From Corynebacterium pelargi (lineage in GTDB: Bacteria > Actinomycetota > Actinomycetes > Mycobacteriales > Mycobacteriaceae): 64,000 nucleotides of DNA. The notes beneath the pieces were generated by a model that saw only the letters and a list, made by a program, of their open reading frames with translations, was not told the DNA's origin and searched no databases. A program made the position numbers and the translations under genes. Where the stretch lies: the NCBI RefSeq assembly GCF_014635485.1, contig NZ_BMCX01000005.1, positions 122,494 through 186,493 on the forward strand. Reading direction: 5' to 3'. Position 1 is the stretch's first letter; the number at the start of each line of letters is the position of its first letter. Positions 19,798-29,920 of the stretch are shown here, piece after piece.

Positions 19798-22700
19798 TTA
19801 AGGCCTCGCCACCACCTGAACATCTTTGACTTCAAGCGGTTCACCCTCGGGGATGCTTTCAAACCACACCAGCACCTCGGTGGTCTTGGGGTGCTCGCGC
19901 AGCTTCACGCTGCCGCTGCCGCCTCGGACCTCACCATCACCCAGCAACATGGCTGAGTTGAGGTTATAGGCATCTTCACCCAAATACACCCGCACCATGG
20001 TTTGTTCATCAACGTTCACAATCACCTTGGTGGGCTCAATCGGCTGCTCAAACCTCAAGAGCACGCCACGGGCATTGCCCTGCGCCAGCCAGGTGGTAGT
20101 GGCGTCGTTATCCACCACCGCAGGGATCTCCTCCTGCTCTCCTGCACCATCGGCCCAGGTGGCAGCCTTTTCGGCCTTAGCCAAAATGGGGATGGCCTTT
20201 TCTAGGTGCTCGCGGCTAATGGAGTTGGTATCGATGGGAGCCTTCTCATCGCGGGAACCAATCACGGCGGTGAGGTAGGCGGTACCGAGGGCGATCATCG
20301 TCACCAACGCCACCACCGCCAGGGCCACCGCGGTGCGCCCGGCGCGCGTCATGTTCTTAGAACCAAAGCCAGGCTCATTGCTGGGCTTGGGGCTTCGATC
20401 CGCAGACACCTGGAGCTGATCGGGGCTTTGATCGGCCGTATCGGGCAGGGCCCTCAAAGCCTCGGGCAGATCGGCAGCCGGGACCTGCAAGAGTTCAGCA
20501 ACAGGCTCCGGTGCTTGCTCTGCATCCACCAGTGTGCACAGCGCGGTGCGTAAACAGGATTGATCGCGTTCCACGCTTGCATCGGGCAAGACCGCCGGGA
20601 AGGCCAAGACAGCCACACCATCGGTACTGATGCGAATGCGCGAACGATTATCCAAGCCCAAAGGCGTGTGGGCCTTCAGCTTGGCGGCCTCTGTGGCATC
20701 GCCAAGCAGCTCAAGGGCATAGGCGGCAGCAAAGGGATCTGCACCTTCTTCTGCCACCGACGCCAAGGTGGTGCCAGCAACCCAATCGGCAACCACAAGG
20801 CAGCCATTGCGATAAGAAAGCACCTCAATATTCGGAGCGATAGCCGGGTGGCGCAGCTTACCCAGCGCCCGAGTGCGACGGGAGACCTCGGCGGCAGCAC
20901 CGGCGGCGGCAGCGGGGCTCAAAGGAGCCTGCGGAGCCGAACCGGAGGTATCCACAAACACCAGCGCCACTTCCCTATCGGTGGCGACCTCGCGGGCCTG
21001 CCAGAAGCGGGCCTGGCTTACAGAACCATGATCGGCCAGGAGCCTGAAACGCCCATCAGATACGCGCGCACCAGGGACCAAACGCGGGCCGCGCACCACA
21101 CCTGCAGACATTGGCGGCGGCACCGGGGTGGCGTTAAAGGTATCGTCCAGTGCCAAAAGCTCGGGCGTCAAGGAGGTGGCCGCAGGAGCGCTCATAAGCT
21201 CCTTCTCCTTGACCTTGATAATTCTGTTCAGCCCCGGGATGCGCTGCAAAGAACCGCCGAGGCTTGCCACTTCCTGCAGGCCGGAACGCGAAAGCACAAT
21301 GCCGGTAATAGCCAGGAAGACCACGCCGACGATGGCGAGCTCGACAAGCACACCGATGCTGCCAAGCGCCTCTAAGATGCCGATGCGGCGGATCACGAAA
21401 TCAAGGCCCAAAGCAATGGCCACGCCCACCAGCGAGGCGCCAAAAGCCCAAGCACTGGTGTGCACCACCGCGCGGGTGCCAAGGGAGCCGAGTTTGCGGC
21501 GCAACAGGGTGGCACCGATCATGGCGCCGGCGACGAAACCGAAACCATTGGCCGCACCAAGCAGGATCACGACCTTCGAAGGATCGGTGGCCAGCACCGG
21601 AGCAAGATAGGAAAGCAGGATCTTGGTGGTGGTGATACCGGCGATGATCAGCGTGGGCGTCCACGCCTCCTCGCGGGCATAGAACACACGCAAATGCAGC
21701 AAGACCAAGGCATAAGGCAGCAGCGTGAAGGCCGAGAAACTTAAAGTCCAACCAAGAATCGAAGCAAGCGAGGCATCGAATTCGCGGTAGGCGAATAAGC
21801 CGCGACCGATCTGCTCACCGAAGGCGGTGAAGAACACCACGATGGGGATCAGAGCCAAGAACGTGAGCTTCGAGCCCATGACCAAGTCCTTGACCACGGC
21901 CTTATCGTCACCATCGGCGGCATTGCGAGAAAGCCTCGGCATGATCGCCGTGAGCAAGGTGACGCCGATGATGCCATAGGGCACCTGCAATAGCAGCCAG
22001 TGCTGCTGATAGATATTCGGCGCAGCGGCATCAGAATTTGCGGCGATGCGGGTGGTGACCACATAGCCCAATTGGGAAATGCCCACGTACACCACGATGG
22101 CCAAGGCCATGCCACCGAATTGCTTCAAGCGGGCATCAATGCCCCACAGCGGTTTTAGGGAAACACCAGAACGCAGAATCGGCGGCAGCATAATCAGCGC
22201 CTGCACCACCACGCCCAAGGTGGTGCCCACACCAAGCAACAGCACATGCGGGTCGGTGACGGGGCTTTGAGCCGAAGCGTCGAGCTTGCCGGGCAAGAAC
22301 ATATACAGTGCGAGCACCGCGAGGGTGATCACGTTATTGGCCACCGGCGCCCAAGCACCGGGCTTAAACACGCCCTTGGTGTTGAGCACCGCCATGAGCA
22401 GGGCGAAGATGCCGTAGAAGAAAATCTGCGGCAAGAGCAGATAGGCAAAGCTGGTGGCCTGGGTCAGATTGACCTTGCTCTCGGAATCCAGCATCAACTC
22501 TGTAAGCCAGGGCGCGCCGATGACGGCCAATAACGTCACCGAGATCAGCAGCGTGGCCGCCAAGGTAAACAGCCTGCGAATGAAGGCCTCGCCGCGGTCG
22601 GGGTCTTCTTTTTCTGCACGCACCAACACCGGCACCACCAGCGAGGTGAGCACCGCGCCGAGCACGATCTCGGTGATCAAGTTCGGCAGCGTATTCGCCA

Positions 22701-23094
22701 CATTAAACGCCGAAGCAATGGCACCACCCAAGGTGGCGGTAATCATCACATTGCGCAAAAAGCCCGTGATGCGCGAAAACAGTGTGGCAATCGCCATGGA
22801 ACCACCGGCACGCACCACATCGGCGTCGCTGGCTTTCTTCGAGCTAGCCTTCGGAGCCGAATCCTGCTGGCTCATCGCATGCTCGACGGCCTTGGCGTCT
22901 TGTTCACCCTCTGGGTTCGGCGCCGGCACATTGCGGACTCGCGCCGGGCGGTTGGCCGGGGTAGATAAGCGCGAATGATCCTGCTCTGGTTGAGGAGCAG
23001 GAGTCTGCTGAATCTCAGGCACCGGCGCGGGCGCGGAGGGATCGACGATGCGGTGGCGAGTACCGTTAGCACCTGAATGGGTCACGGGGTCCAT
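19798..23094 (-). CDS. murJ: MurJ lipid II flippase fused to a pseudokinase domain
   Basis: 1098 aa, like Rv3910 (MviN) of M. tuberculosis. Residues about 95-640 are a MurJ flippase with some 14 TM helices (FSRITGFLRNVMITATLGG at the first; QIFFYGIFALLMAVLNTKG later), moving lipid II across the membrane. Residues about 660-900 resemble a kinase without catalytic motifs (LVPGARVSDGRFRLLADHG; no HRD or DFG). A further TM at about 945-970 leads to an extracytoplasmic beta domain. The N-terminal 90 residues are Pro-rich and disordered. In mycobacteria the phosphorylated pseudokinase recruits FhaA. sigM follows on the same strand. Confidence 0.92.
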   Translation of the reverse strand: MDPVTHSGANGTRHRIVDPSAPAPVPEIQQTPAPQPEQDHSRLSTPANRPARVRNVPAPNPEGEQDAKAVEHAMSQQDSAPKASSKKASDADVVRAGGSMAIATLFSRITGFLRNVMITATLGGAIASAFNVANTLPNLITEIVLGAVLTSLVVPVLVRAEKEDPDRGEAFIRRLFTLAATLLISVTLLAVIGAPWLTELMLDSESKVNLTQATSFAYLLLPQIFFYGIFALLMAVLNTKGVFKPGAWAPVANNVITLAVLALYMFLPGKLDASAQSPVTDPHVLLLGVGTTLGVVVQALIMLPPILRSGVSLKPLWGIDARLKQFGGMALAIVVYVGISQLGYVVTTRIAANSDAAAPNIYQQHWLLLQVPYGIIGVTLLTAIMPRLSRNAADGDDKAVVKDLVMGSKLTFLALIPIVVFFTAFGEQIGRGLFAYREFDASLASILGWTLSFSAFTLLPYALVLLHLRVFYAREEAWTPTLIIAGITTTKILLSYLAPVLATDPSKVVILLGAANGFGFVAGAMIGATLLRRKLGSLGTRAVVHTSAWAFGASLVGVAIALGLDFVIRRIGILEALGSIGVLVELAIVGVVFLAITGIVLSRSGLQEVASLGGSLQRIPGLNRIIKVKEKELMSAPAATSLTPELLALDDTFNATPVPPPMSAGVVRGPRLVPGARVSDGRFRLLADHGSVSQARFWQAREVATDREVALVFVDTSGSAPQAPLSPAAAAGAAAEVSRRTRALGKLRHPAIAPNIEVLSYRNGCLVVADWVAGTTLASVAEEGADPFAAAYALELLGDATEAAKLKAHTPLGLDNRSRIRISTDGVAVLAFPAVLPDASVERDQSCLRTALCTLVDAEQAPEPVAELLQVPAADLPEALRALPDTADQSPDQLQVSADRSPKPSNEPGFGSKNMTRAGRTAVALAVVALVTMIALGTAYLTAVIGSRDEKAPIDTNSISREHLEKAIPILAKAEKAATWADGAGEQEEIPAVVDNDATTTWLAQGNARGVLLRFEQPIEPTKVIVNVDEQTMVRVYLGEDAYNLNSAMLLGDGEVRGGSGSVKLREHPKTTEVLVWFESIPEGEPLEVKDVQVVARP

Positions 23095-23142
23095 CCTTGA
23101 GCGTTGAGGGTTGAGGCGAAATACGTGAAGTTGCGGGCATGC

Positions 23143-25728
23143 TTAGTGCCCCTCCCCTTCCTCACGTCTGGGGCGCCGCTGCGATTTTGGATGCGCAATA
23201 TAGCGAGTGCTTTGGGCATAGCGCTGCGGCGGCCTCGGAGCACGCTTGGACGCATCAAAGCGCTGCACGCGCCGCTTAGCACGGCGCCTACGAATAACAC
23301 CAAGGAAGACCAAGCCCACCAGCGCCAACATAATCAGCACCGTGGAAAGCTTCGAGCCAATGATCCCCGAGCGAGTTTGCACACCAATGGTCACAGGATT
23401 GGAAATGGCAGCACCAGAAGGTGTGGCCAACCACAGGTCAATATCGGTTCGCCCTGAATCCGTGGGCAAAGTGGCCGTCATTTGGGCGGTAATAGAACCC
23501 TTTGCGGGGATGAGCAGGCGCTCTTCGACGTTAATGCTCGCCCCCTTGGGCGCATCATAAAGAATCCGCGCATCCACCGGCAGCGGCAGACCATTGCGCG
23601 CGGCAATCAATAAGGGAGAAGAATCAGACCAGCGCGTATAGACATTGCCAGGCGGCAAGAGCGTGACCGAGGAACGAAGCTCGGTCAGCGTTTCGCGGTT
23701 CTGGTTCAACAGCGCATTCTCGCGCTGCACCGTTTGATCAAAGGTGGCAATGGAACCGCGACCATTCGAGCTCAACGCACGCAACACATCCATACGCAGC
23801 GGAACCGTAAAGCTATACGGCCCAATGGCTACCGCCGGATCGGGAACCATGAGCTGGGTGAGGTCATCAATATAATCGGCCTGCTGGCGAGCGCGACTGA
23901 TCTCGGTATCCGAAATCACCGTCGGATCATCAAAGGGTGCACCAAAACCTGGGGGTTCGGGCATCGGTTGTGCTTCTAACTCTTGAGCCACATCCGGGTC
24001 CAAGGCCACATAGCGATCCAGGGTGATGCTTTCAGCATCGCCGCGTTCAACCAATTCACCCACGGTATTCAGCAGCGTCTTCGGGCTCGAAGCATTGATC
24101 GGCAGCATCACCAAGACTGGATCCTCGCTGCGCTGTGCCTCAAACTCAATGGCCGCACTGGCAGTGGCCAGCCGCGCCGGGCCTGCATCGAGGCGCGCAT
24201 CAAAGCGGGTGTTGTAGTTGCTATACCCCTTGGTTTCTGGGGTCGCGGAGGCGTCGGCAAGCAAAGCGGCTAAAGAGCCGGGATAGGTCTTGGCCCAAAT
24301 ATTCGGACCAAGCAGCGCCGTATCGCCACTTCGCGGAGCAGTCCAAATGGTGTTATCGGCCATGAGCACTCGCACGGGCTGCTGCGGGCGGGGCGGCACG
24401 TTGGAAGGAGCCTGCGTTCGGGTTTGCTCAAGGGCGGAATCGGAGGTGTTTTCCGGCTCCGGAGCAGGGTTTTGTTCGCCCTGATCAAACCACGCCTTAC
24501 CTAAAGGATCCAGCGTGCTCGATTGCGGGATCGAAGCCTTATAGGCCCACCCCATGCTGCTGACGCTCGGCGGGCTGATATAGCCCTTACCCGGCACCAC
24601 CACATTGTCCAGCGGCTCGCTGCCGAGCACATTGCTTAAGGTGATCTGGCCGCGCTGCAAAGCCTCGCGCATCAACCACTCATTATTGGTGGCCTGCACC
24701 GCATCAAGATCAGCATTGGCCCAGGGCAAGGCCACGGTGCAACTGCGCCCGGCAAGCTCGCGCAAATGGTTCAGCCACTGTGCGGCAATCTCCTGGCCGG
24801 TGCCCTCGGTGCTCTGAATATCCGTGCCGCCGCTGCCCCAAGAATCGCGAAGGCGCTGCTTTTGGCTCACCACGCTGGGACGTTCCTGGGCCACCTTATA
24901 GCCCTGGGACATGCGCGCTGCGGTGCGCACCAATTCCGGGTCGATACCAAGGCAGGTGCCCTGAGCCGCCTGAGGATACGCCGTGGCGAAGGCATCAAAG
25001 TCATTCAGCGTTTGGCCAAGGTGCCCGCCGGGGCCGAAGTTATGGGCAAGATCCTCAGACTGCAACAGCAGTTCCGAAGGCTCGGGGGCATCGCCGGTTT
25101 CGCCACCGACTGCATCAATGGGGGCACTTAAAGGCACCAACACCGAAAGCGGGGTGCGTTCTTGTTCTTCTTCATCGCCGCTGCGCACAGCGCTTAGGAA
25201 GCGCTGGGTGCTGACAATGCCTTCGCTGCTTGATTCCAAGGCCACCATCACCGGATACACCCCGGCAGATTTCAGTCTCAGGCCATCGCGCTGCTCGGAG
25301 GTAGCGACTTCAAGGGAAATCTCCTTGGCTTCGCCCGGCCGTATCACGCCGTTGAGTTTGACGGGCGTTGCCCGATAGGGATAGGCCGAGGGATCAGCGG
25401 CTAAAACCTCGCGGCTTTGCCCAAGGGAATCCTCGCTATCGGCGTGGGCGATGAGGATGCGCAGATTATCGGCGTTGAGTGACTCATCGGAATCGTTGAT
25501 GACCCGGGCGCGCAGCGACAGTGGACTCCCCAGCTCCACAGAGGTGGGCACTTGGGTCAGTTCAATGCGAAGATCGCCCTCGGCATCAATCTCGCGAACA
25601 TTCGGGTTGATCCAGCGTTCGCGGGTGCTTTGGGCAGAAGGCGATACGGGAAGACCCTCGCCGAAGGCTGTATCGGGCATGCCAAGGACACCGACGAGCA
25701 AACCAACGGCCACGCCGGTGCTGAGCAT
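23143..25728 (-). CDS. Secreted/membrane-anchored DUF6049 protein
   Basis: 861 aa. A signal peptide (MLSTGVAVGLLVGVLGMP...) opens the chain and one TM with a basic tail (VLIMLALVGLVFLGVIRRRR) closes it, so nearly all lies outside the cytoplasm. It matches the position and size of Rv3909, upstream of murJ, annotated as DUF6049; the role is unknown but a link to envelope building is plausible. The ATG has no clear ribosome binding site and lies 8 nt after the Nudix stop, so it may depend on translational coupling. murJ follows after 48 nt. Confidence 0.82.
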   Translation of the reverse strand: MLSTGVAVGLLVGVLGMPDTAFGEGLPVSPSAQSTRERWINPNVREIDAEGDLRIELTQVPTSVELGSPLSLRARVINDSDESLNADNLRILIAHADSEDSLGQSREVLAADPSAYPYRATPVKLNGVIRPGEAKEISLEVATSEQRDGLRLKSAGVYPVMVALESSSEGIVSTQRFLSAVRSGDEEEQERTPLSVLVPLSAPIDAVGGETGDAPEPSELLLQSEDLAHNFGPGGHLGQTLNDFDAFATAYPQAAQGTCLGIDPELVRTAARMSQGYKVAQERPSVVSQKQRLRDSWGSGGTDIQSTEGTGQEIAAQWLNHLRELAGRSCTVALPWANADLDAVQATNNEWLMREALQRGQITLSNVLGSEPLDNVVVPGKGYISPPSVSSMGWAYKASIPQSSTLDPLGKAWFDQGEQNPAPEPENTSDSALEQTRTQAPSNVPPRPQQPVRVLMADNTIWTAPRSGDTALLGPNIWAKTYPGSLAALLADASATPETKGYSNYNTRFDARLDAGPARLATASAAIEFEAQRSEDPVLVMLPINASSPKTLLNTVGELVERGDAESITLDRYVALDPDVAQELEAQPMPEPPGFGAPFDDPTVISDTEISRARQQADYIDDLTQLMVPDPAVAIGPYSFTVPLRMDVLRALSSNGRGSIATFDQTVQRENALLNQNRETLTELRSSVTLLPPGNVYTRWSDSSPLLIAARNGLPLPVDARILYDAPKGASINVEERLLIPAKGSITAQMTATLPTDSGRTDIDLWLATPSGAAISNPVTIGVQTRSGIIGSKLSTVLIMLALVGLVFLGVIRRRRAKRRVQRFDASKRAPRPPQRYAQSTRYIAHPKSQRRPRREEGEGH

Positions 25729-25736
25729 TCGACGGC

Positions 25737-26468
25737 TTAACGTGGCGTGACCCTCCCTTCGGCGCGTTCTGCACGGGCGTATTCAGGCAAGAGGTTATAG
25801 GCCACCCGTGCGAGTTTGCGTTCATCAGCGTAGGCGAAATGCTCGCTGAGCTTATTGGCGGGAATCCAAGCAACCTCGGTCACTTCCGGATCTTCGTCGT
25901 TTAGGTCTCCGTCGACAAAGCGCAAGAGATGATGGTGCACGGTTTTATGGATCCGCACGCCCTCGGAAACGAACCAATAATCAATCACACCGAGCTCGGC
26001 AAAGACCTCGCCGTGCACGCCCGTTTCTTCCCACACCTCACGTTCTGCGGTGGCGGCTTTATCTTCGCCCGGCTCCACATGCCCCTTGGGCATGGACCAG
26101 AGGATGCGCCCACGGCGATCCAACCTGCCAATGAGGGCAACATAAATCTTGGAAAGGTCCACATTGCCATCGGCATCCACTGCCTCGGCTAAACCAGAGA
26201 CGAGCAAACCGCCCGCTGAAGTCTCATCGCGGGTGGGCATGGAGCTGTTATGTGCCCCACGGTTGTTGTTGCTTCTCCGCTGCTTGCGCCCGGAGCCCCC
26301 CGCCCGGCTGCGGGCACGCCGAGAAGCGCCGCCACCTTCACTATTTTGGTGGCCGCGCTGCTGTTGTGCCTGGGCACCGCGCTTCTTCGAGCGCCCCCGT
26401 CGCCTGCGCCTGCGGGGATGCTTCGAGGGTTGCGAGGAACCACCTGAGGCGGTCTCGTTTTCATCCAT
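25737..26468 (-). CDS. Nudix hydrolase (MutT4-like) with basic N-terminal tail
   Basis: 243 aa. The Nudix box is [20 protein letters not shown](TGV), near residue 120, so it hydrolyses a nucleoside-diphosphate-linked compound. The first 75 residues are low-complexity and very basic ([13 protein letters not shown]), suggesting nucleic-acid or polyphosphate contact. It corresponds in position to Rv3908 (mutT4). A TACGAT box lies 7 nt before the ATG, suggesting a leaderless transcript. Confidence 0.85.
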   Translation of the reverse strand: MDENETASGGSSQPSKHPRRRRRRGRSKKRGAQAQQQRGHQNSEGGGASRRARSRAGGSGRKQRRSNNNRGAHNSSMPTRDETSAGGLLVSGLAEAVDADGNVDLSKIYVALIGRLDRRGRILWSMPKGHVEPGEDKAATAEREVWEETGVHGEVFAELGVIDYWFVSEGVRIHKTVHHHLLRFVDGDLNDEDPEVTEVAWIPANKLSEHFAYADERKLARVAYNLLPEYARAERAEGRVTPR

Positions 26469-26540
26469 CCCGCTGATCGTAACCGCTAGCGCCCTGAAAC
26501 GGTATAAGCCAGGGCGCGTCGAGAATGTAGAATCTTGCTA
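26469..26540. promoter_or_regulatory. Divergent promoters of the Nudix gene and cca
   Basis: In 72 bp there is TAGAAT (26528-26533), 7 nt before the cca ATG, and on the minus strand TACGAT (26476-26481), 7 nt before the Nudix ATG. Both fit leaderless mRNAs. -35 boxes are not clear. Confidence 0.5.
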
Positions 26541-27977
26541 ATGATGACGTCACGCAACGCAACTTTGCTGCTGCAGGGGCAAAAGGAAATAGCCAAACTT
26601 CAACCGGTGCTACGCCCGCTGGCGCAAGCATTTCGGGATCGGGGCTACTCCTTATACCTTGTGGGAGGCTCCGTGCGCGACGCACTCCTTGGCCGCCTAG
26701 GCCACGACCTCGACTTCACCACAGAGGCCCGCCCGGAACAGGTACAGGAAATTCTCCAAGCTCTTAGCCCCAGTGTGTGGGATACGGGCATTGATTTCGG
26801 CACCATCTCTGCAGAAATGCAGGGCATGCAAATTGAGATCACCACCTTCCGCGCCGATAGCTATGATGGCCAATCGCGCAATCCTGAGGTGCAATATGGC
26901 GATCGCCTAGAAGATGACCTGATCCGCCGAGACTTTCGGGTCAATGCCATGGCCTTAGAGCTCGATGTGGAAGCGGAGCCGGTCTTTCATGATCCCCTCG
27001 GTGGTTTAGAGGATTTAGAACGCCGCGTCATCGACACCCCTGCCGCCCCCGAGCTGAGCTTTCACGACGATCCCCTACGCATGCTGCGGGCAGCGCGCTT
27101 TGTGTCGCAACTGGAATTCTCCCTAGCCCCGCGTGTGCACAAGGCGATGGAAGAAATGGCCGGGCAGATCGAGCGCATCTCCGCTGAGCGCGTGCAAATG
27201 GAATTGGACAAGCTCATGCTCGGCCAGGCGCCTTGGGATGGCATCCGCGTGATGGTCGATACCGGTCTAGCCGATGTGGTGTATCCGGAGATTTCGGCGC
27301 TTCGGCTTACCCAAGACGAACACCGCCAGCACAAGGATGTGTATGAGCACTCGCTGACGGTGCTGCGCCAGGCGGTGGAATTAGAAGAGAATCCCGATCT
27401 GGTATTGCGCTGGGCGGCACTCACTCACGATATTGGTAAGCCCGCTACCAGGGAGTTTCATGAAAACGGCCGGGTGAGCTTCCACCAACATGAGGTTGTG
27501 GGCGCCAAGATGGTGCGCAAGCGCATGCGCAAACTGAAATACTCTAAGCAGATGGTCAAGGACGTGTCCCAGCTTGTGTTCTTGCATATGCGCTTCCACG
27601 GCTTTAGCGAGGATTCCTGGACCGATTCCGCAGTGCGCAGGTACGTCAATGACGCAGGCGATCAGCTTGAGCAATTGAACACCCTGGTGCGTGCGGATGT
27701 GACCACGCGCAACCGCAAGAAGGCCCAGAGGCTTCGGCGTCTATTTGATCTTTTTGCCGAGCGCATTGAAGACCTTGCCGCCAAAGAAGACCTGGCTAAG
27801 GTGCGCCCGGCGCTCGATGGCAATGCAATTATGGAATTATTAGGCCTTCAGCCAGGCCCCGAGGTTGGTCAGGCTTGGCAGTACCTCAAGGAGCTTCGTT
27901 TAGAGCGCGGCCCGATGGAAACCGAAGAAGCTGAAGCAGCACTGCAAGCGTGGTGGAAAGAAAGGCAGGAAGCATGA
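26541..27977 (+). CDS. cca: CCA tRNA nucleotidyltransferase
   Basis: 478 aa from ATG 26541 (a second ATG follows directly). Class II poly(A) polymerase/CCA-adding fold: YLVGGSVRDALLGRLGHDLDF near residue 38 carries the nucleotidyltransferase motif and metal ligands, RRDFRVNAMAL follows, and an HD domain (ALTHDIGKPATREF) lies near 300. It adds or repairs tRNA 3' CCA. It has no ribosome binding site but a -10 box 7 nt upstream. It overlaps yqgE by four bases. Confidence 0.93.
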   Translation: MMTSRNATLLLQGQKEIAKLQPVLRPLAQAFRDRGYSLYLVGGSVRDALLGRLGHDLDFTTEARPEQVQEILQALSPSVWDTGIDFGTISAEMQGMQIEITTFRADSYDGQSRNPEVQYGDRLEDDLIRRDFRVNAMALELDVEAEPVFHDPLGGLEDLERRVIDTPAAPELSFHDDPLRMLRAARFVSQLEFSLAPRVHKAMEEMAGQIERISAERVQMELDKLMLGQAPWDGIRVMVDTGLADVVYPEISALRLTQDEHRQHKDVYEHSLTVLRQAVELEENPDLVLRWAALTHDIGKPATREFHENGRVSFHQHEVVGAKMVRKRMRKLKYSKQMVKDVSQLVFLHMRFHGFSEDSWTDSAVRRYVNDAGDQLEQLNTLVRADVTTRNRKKAQRLRRLFDLFAERIEDLAAKEDLAKVRPALDGNAIMELLGLQPGPEVGQAWQYLKELRLERGPMETEEAEAALQAWWKERQEA

Positions 27978-28579
27978 ACCTCTTTGGAGAACGGCTCTTC
28001 CAAGCCCTTGAACAGGCAGCCCCAGAACCCGGCATGTTGCTGGTGGCCGACCCCCTCGGCCTAGAGGGCAGCTTTTTTCACCGCAGCATCTTATTGCTCT
28101 TGGAGCACTCCGAGACGCACTCCATGGCCGTGATTTTGAATCAACGTTCCGATGTGGCGGTGTTTAATGTGCTGCCCGCATGGGCGCCGTTGGCTTCTAA
28201 ACCCCCGGCGGTGTTTATCGGCGGTGCCCATGAGCAGCGTGCGGTCTCTGCTTTGGGCATTTTGGCTAAGGATAAAGTGCGCGAGGAGCATCCGGATATG
28301 CTGCGCGTTGCCAATCGCATCGTGCGCATCGCCATGAGCGAAGATCCAGGCGAAGTAGCGGAGCTATTAGAAGGCGTTCGTATTTTCCAAGGCCTGCAAT
28401 TTTGGGGCCCTGGAGAATTGGAAGAAGAAATTGCCAGCGGCGATTGGTACGTCACCCCCGCGCTGCCCTCGGATATTCTCACCCCTGGCAATCAAGACCT
28501 TTGGGTAAATGTGCTGCGCCGCCAGCCCATGCCCTTGCCACTGTTTGCCACCTACCCAAGTGAGATTGACGATAACTAA
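27974..28579 (+). CDS. YqgE/AlgH family protein (DUF179)
   Basis: 201 aa. The family pattern is clear: PGMLLVADPLGLEGSFFHRS near residue 15, SMAVILNQRSD and VFIGGAHEQRA. Function is not established. The ATG overlaps the cca stop (ATGA), so translation is coupled. The gene ends 13 nt before a convergent gene. Confidence 0.9.
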   Translation: MNLFGERLFQALEQAAPEPGMLLVADPLGLEGSFFHRSILLLLEHSETHSMAVILNQRSDVAVFNVLPAWAPLASKPPAVFIGGAHEQRAVSALGILAKDKVREEHPDMLRVANRIVRIAMSEDPGEVAELLEGVRIFQGLQFWGPGELEEEIASGDWYVTPALPSDILTPGNQDLWVNVLRRQPMPLPLFATYPSEIDDN

Positions 28580-28592
28580 GAAGGTCTAGGCC

Positions 28593-28892
28593 TTAGGATC
28601 CAAGCTTGGCTTCGGCTTCTGCCCATAACGCCTGGAAGCTTGCTGCGTCGAGATGCTCGGCCTGGATGCCGTCGTATTGCTCGTAGGTATCGGGGTGGGG
28701 TACTTCCTGCATGGGTGGGGTGGCTTCGCCTTTGATCTGCGTGCCGTGGACGCTGCCGCGGATAACGCCTTGGGGGTCGAGCTCAATCATGCGGTGCATG
28801 CGGCAGGTGTGAGGCCCGATGGGTTCTAGTTCTGCAATGTGGATGCTTTGGCCTACCCCAGGGATGGTGAAGGTGGTGCGTACGTAGAGCAA
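28593..28892 (-). CDS. Small hypothetical protein (DUF6881-like)
   Basis: 99 aa, soluble, ending SFQALWAEAEAKLGS. The pattern of an N-terminal beta segment (LYVRTTFTIPG), a central beta meander and a C-terminal FxxLW helix recalls DUF6881; this is a weak match by eye. The start is TTG. It lies 13 nt after the symporter gene and is probably cotranscribed. Function unknown. Confidence 0.55.
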   Translation of the reverse strand: MLYVRTTFTIPGVGQSIHIAELEPIGPHTCRMHRMIELDPQGVIRGSVHGTQIKGEATPPMQEVPHPDTYEQYDGIQAEHLDAASFQALWAEAEAKLGS

Positions 28893-28905
28893 TGCTGCGC
28901 CCTTT

Positions 28906-29856
28906 CTAGCGTTTTTGGGAATGGAGGTGCTGGGCGTACCAGGAGCACATGATCAATTGCACCTGGTGGAAGATCATGAGCGGCAAAATCAGCAGCGAAA
29001 GCTGCGCACCGCCGAAGATCACCGCCGCCATGGGAAGCCCAGATGCGAGGGATTTTTTAGAACCGCAAAATTGTATAGCGATACGATCGCCTCGCCCAAA
29101 ATGAAGTTTTTTCGCCACGAGCTTGCTCAACCACAGCATCAGGGCAACAATCGCGGCAGAGAGCACGATCAGGGCGATGATCTGCATTGCGCCGATGCTG
29201 GCCCAAATACCGGCCACCATGCCCTGAGAAAAGGCCGAATACACCACCATGGTAATTGAGCCGCGGTCGACCACCTTGGTGCCTTTGGTGGCAGCTACTG
29301 CCCCAACAATGGGTCTGAGCAATTGGCCGAGCACGAAGGGCAACAGTAGTTGGGTGGCGATTTTGATAAAGACGCTGGTATCGACGTGCACCGAGCCGTC
29401 GTGGGTCATCAGCGCCATCACCAAGATTGGTGTGAGGAAGACCCCGAGCATGTTGGAAAGTGAGGCGCTGACGATGGCGCCTGCGACATTGCCCTTTGCA
29501 ATGGAGGTAAAGGCCACCGAGGATTGCACGGTGGAGGGCACCAGGGTCAGATACATCAGCCCCATGGCGATGCCGGCGCCGAACCAGGAGCCTAGGGGTT
29601 GGAGTGCTATGCCGATGAGAGGGAAGAGCACAAAGGTAAATGCCAAGATGGTGAGGTGCAAGCGCCAATGTTTCAGGCCTTCGAGAGCCTCACGGGTAGA
29701 GAGCCTGGCGCCGTATAGGAAAAACAGCGCTGCGATGGCGATATCTGTGGCGTAGCGGAACCACTCGGCGGCCTGCCCGCGCACAGGAAAGACGATGGCG
29801 AGCAAGACCGCCGAGAGGATCAGCACGATCAGCGGGTCGATGGAGATTCGGCGCAT
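28906..29856 (-). CDS. Bile acid:sodium symporter family transporter
   Basis: 316 aa with about ten TM helices. It begins MRRISIDPLIVLILSAVLLA, has FFLYGARLSTREALEGLKHW near residue 48 and QFCGSKKSLASGLPMA near 265, both typical of the BASS/SBF-like (DUF4137, YfeH-type) subfamily. The Q-x-x-GS-K-KSLASG motif is the conserved crossover segment. Substrate unknown; bacterial relatives carry organic anions with sodium. ATG 29856 is chosen over a TTG two codons earlier. Confidence 0.85.
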   Translation of the reverse strand: MRRISIDPLIVLILSAVLLAIVFPVRGQAAEWFRYATDIAIAALFFLYGARLSTREALEGLKHWRLHLTILAFTFVLFPLIGIALQPLGSWFGAGIAMGLMYLTLVPSTVQSSVAFTSIAKGNVAGAIVSASLSNMLGVFLTPILVMALMTHDGSVHVDTSVFIKIATQLLLPFVLGQLLRPIVGAVAATKGTKVVDRGSITMVVYSAFSQGMVAGIWASIGAMQIIALIVLSAAIVALMLWLSKLVAKKLHFGRGDRIAIQFCGSKKSLASGLPMAAVIFGGAQLSLLILPLMIFHQVQLIMCSWYAQHLHSQKR

Positions 29857-29920
29857 GCCCAAAGCCTAGTCGCCGGGGCTAGTGCAAGCTCCTATGGTGC
29901 CCGCTGCTGAGCTCCCCGCC

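Noticed and set aside
20560..21375. Long plus-strand open frame (271 codons) inside murJ
   Set aside because: Antisense to a well-recognised gene; sequence is low-complexity Arg/Gly/His-rich with no motif, typical for high-GC DNA.
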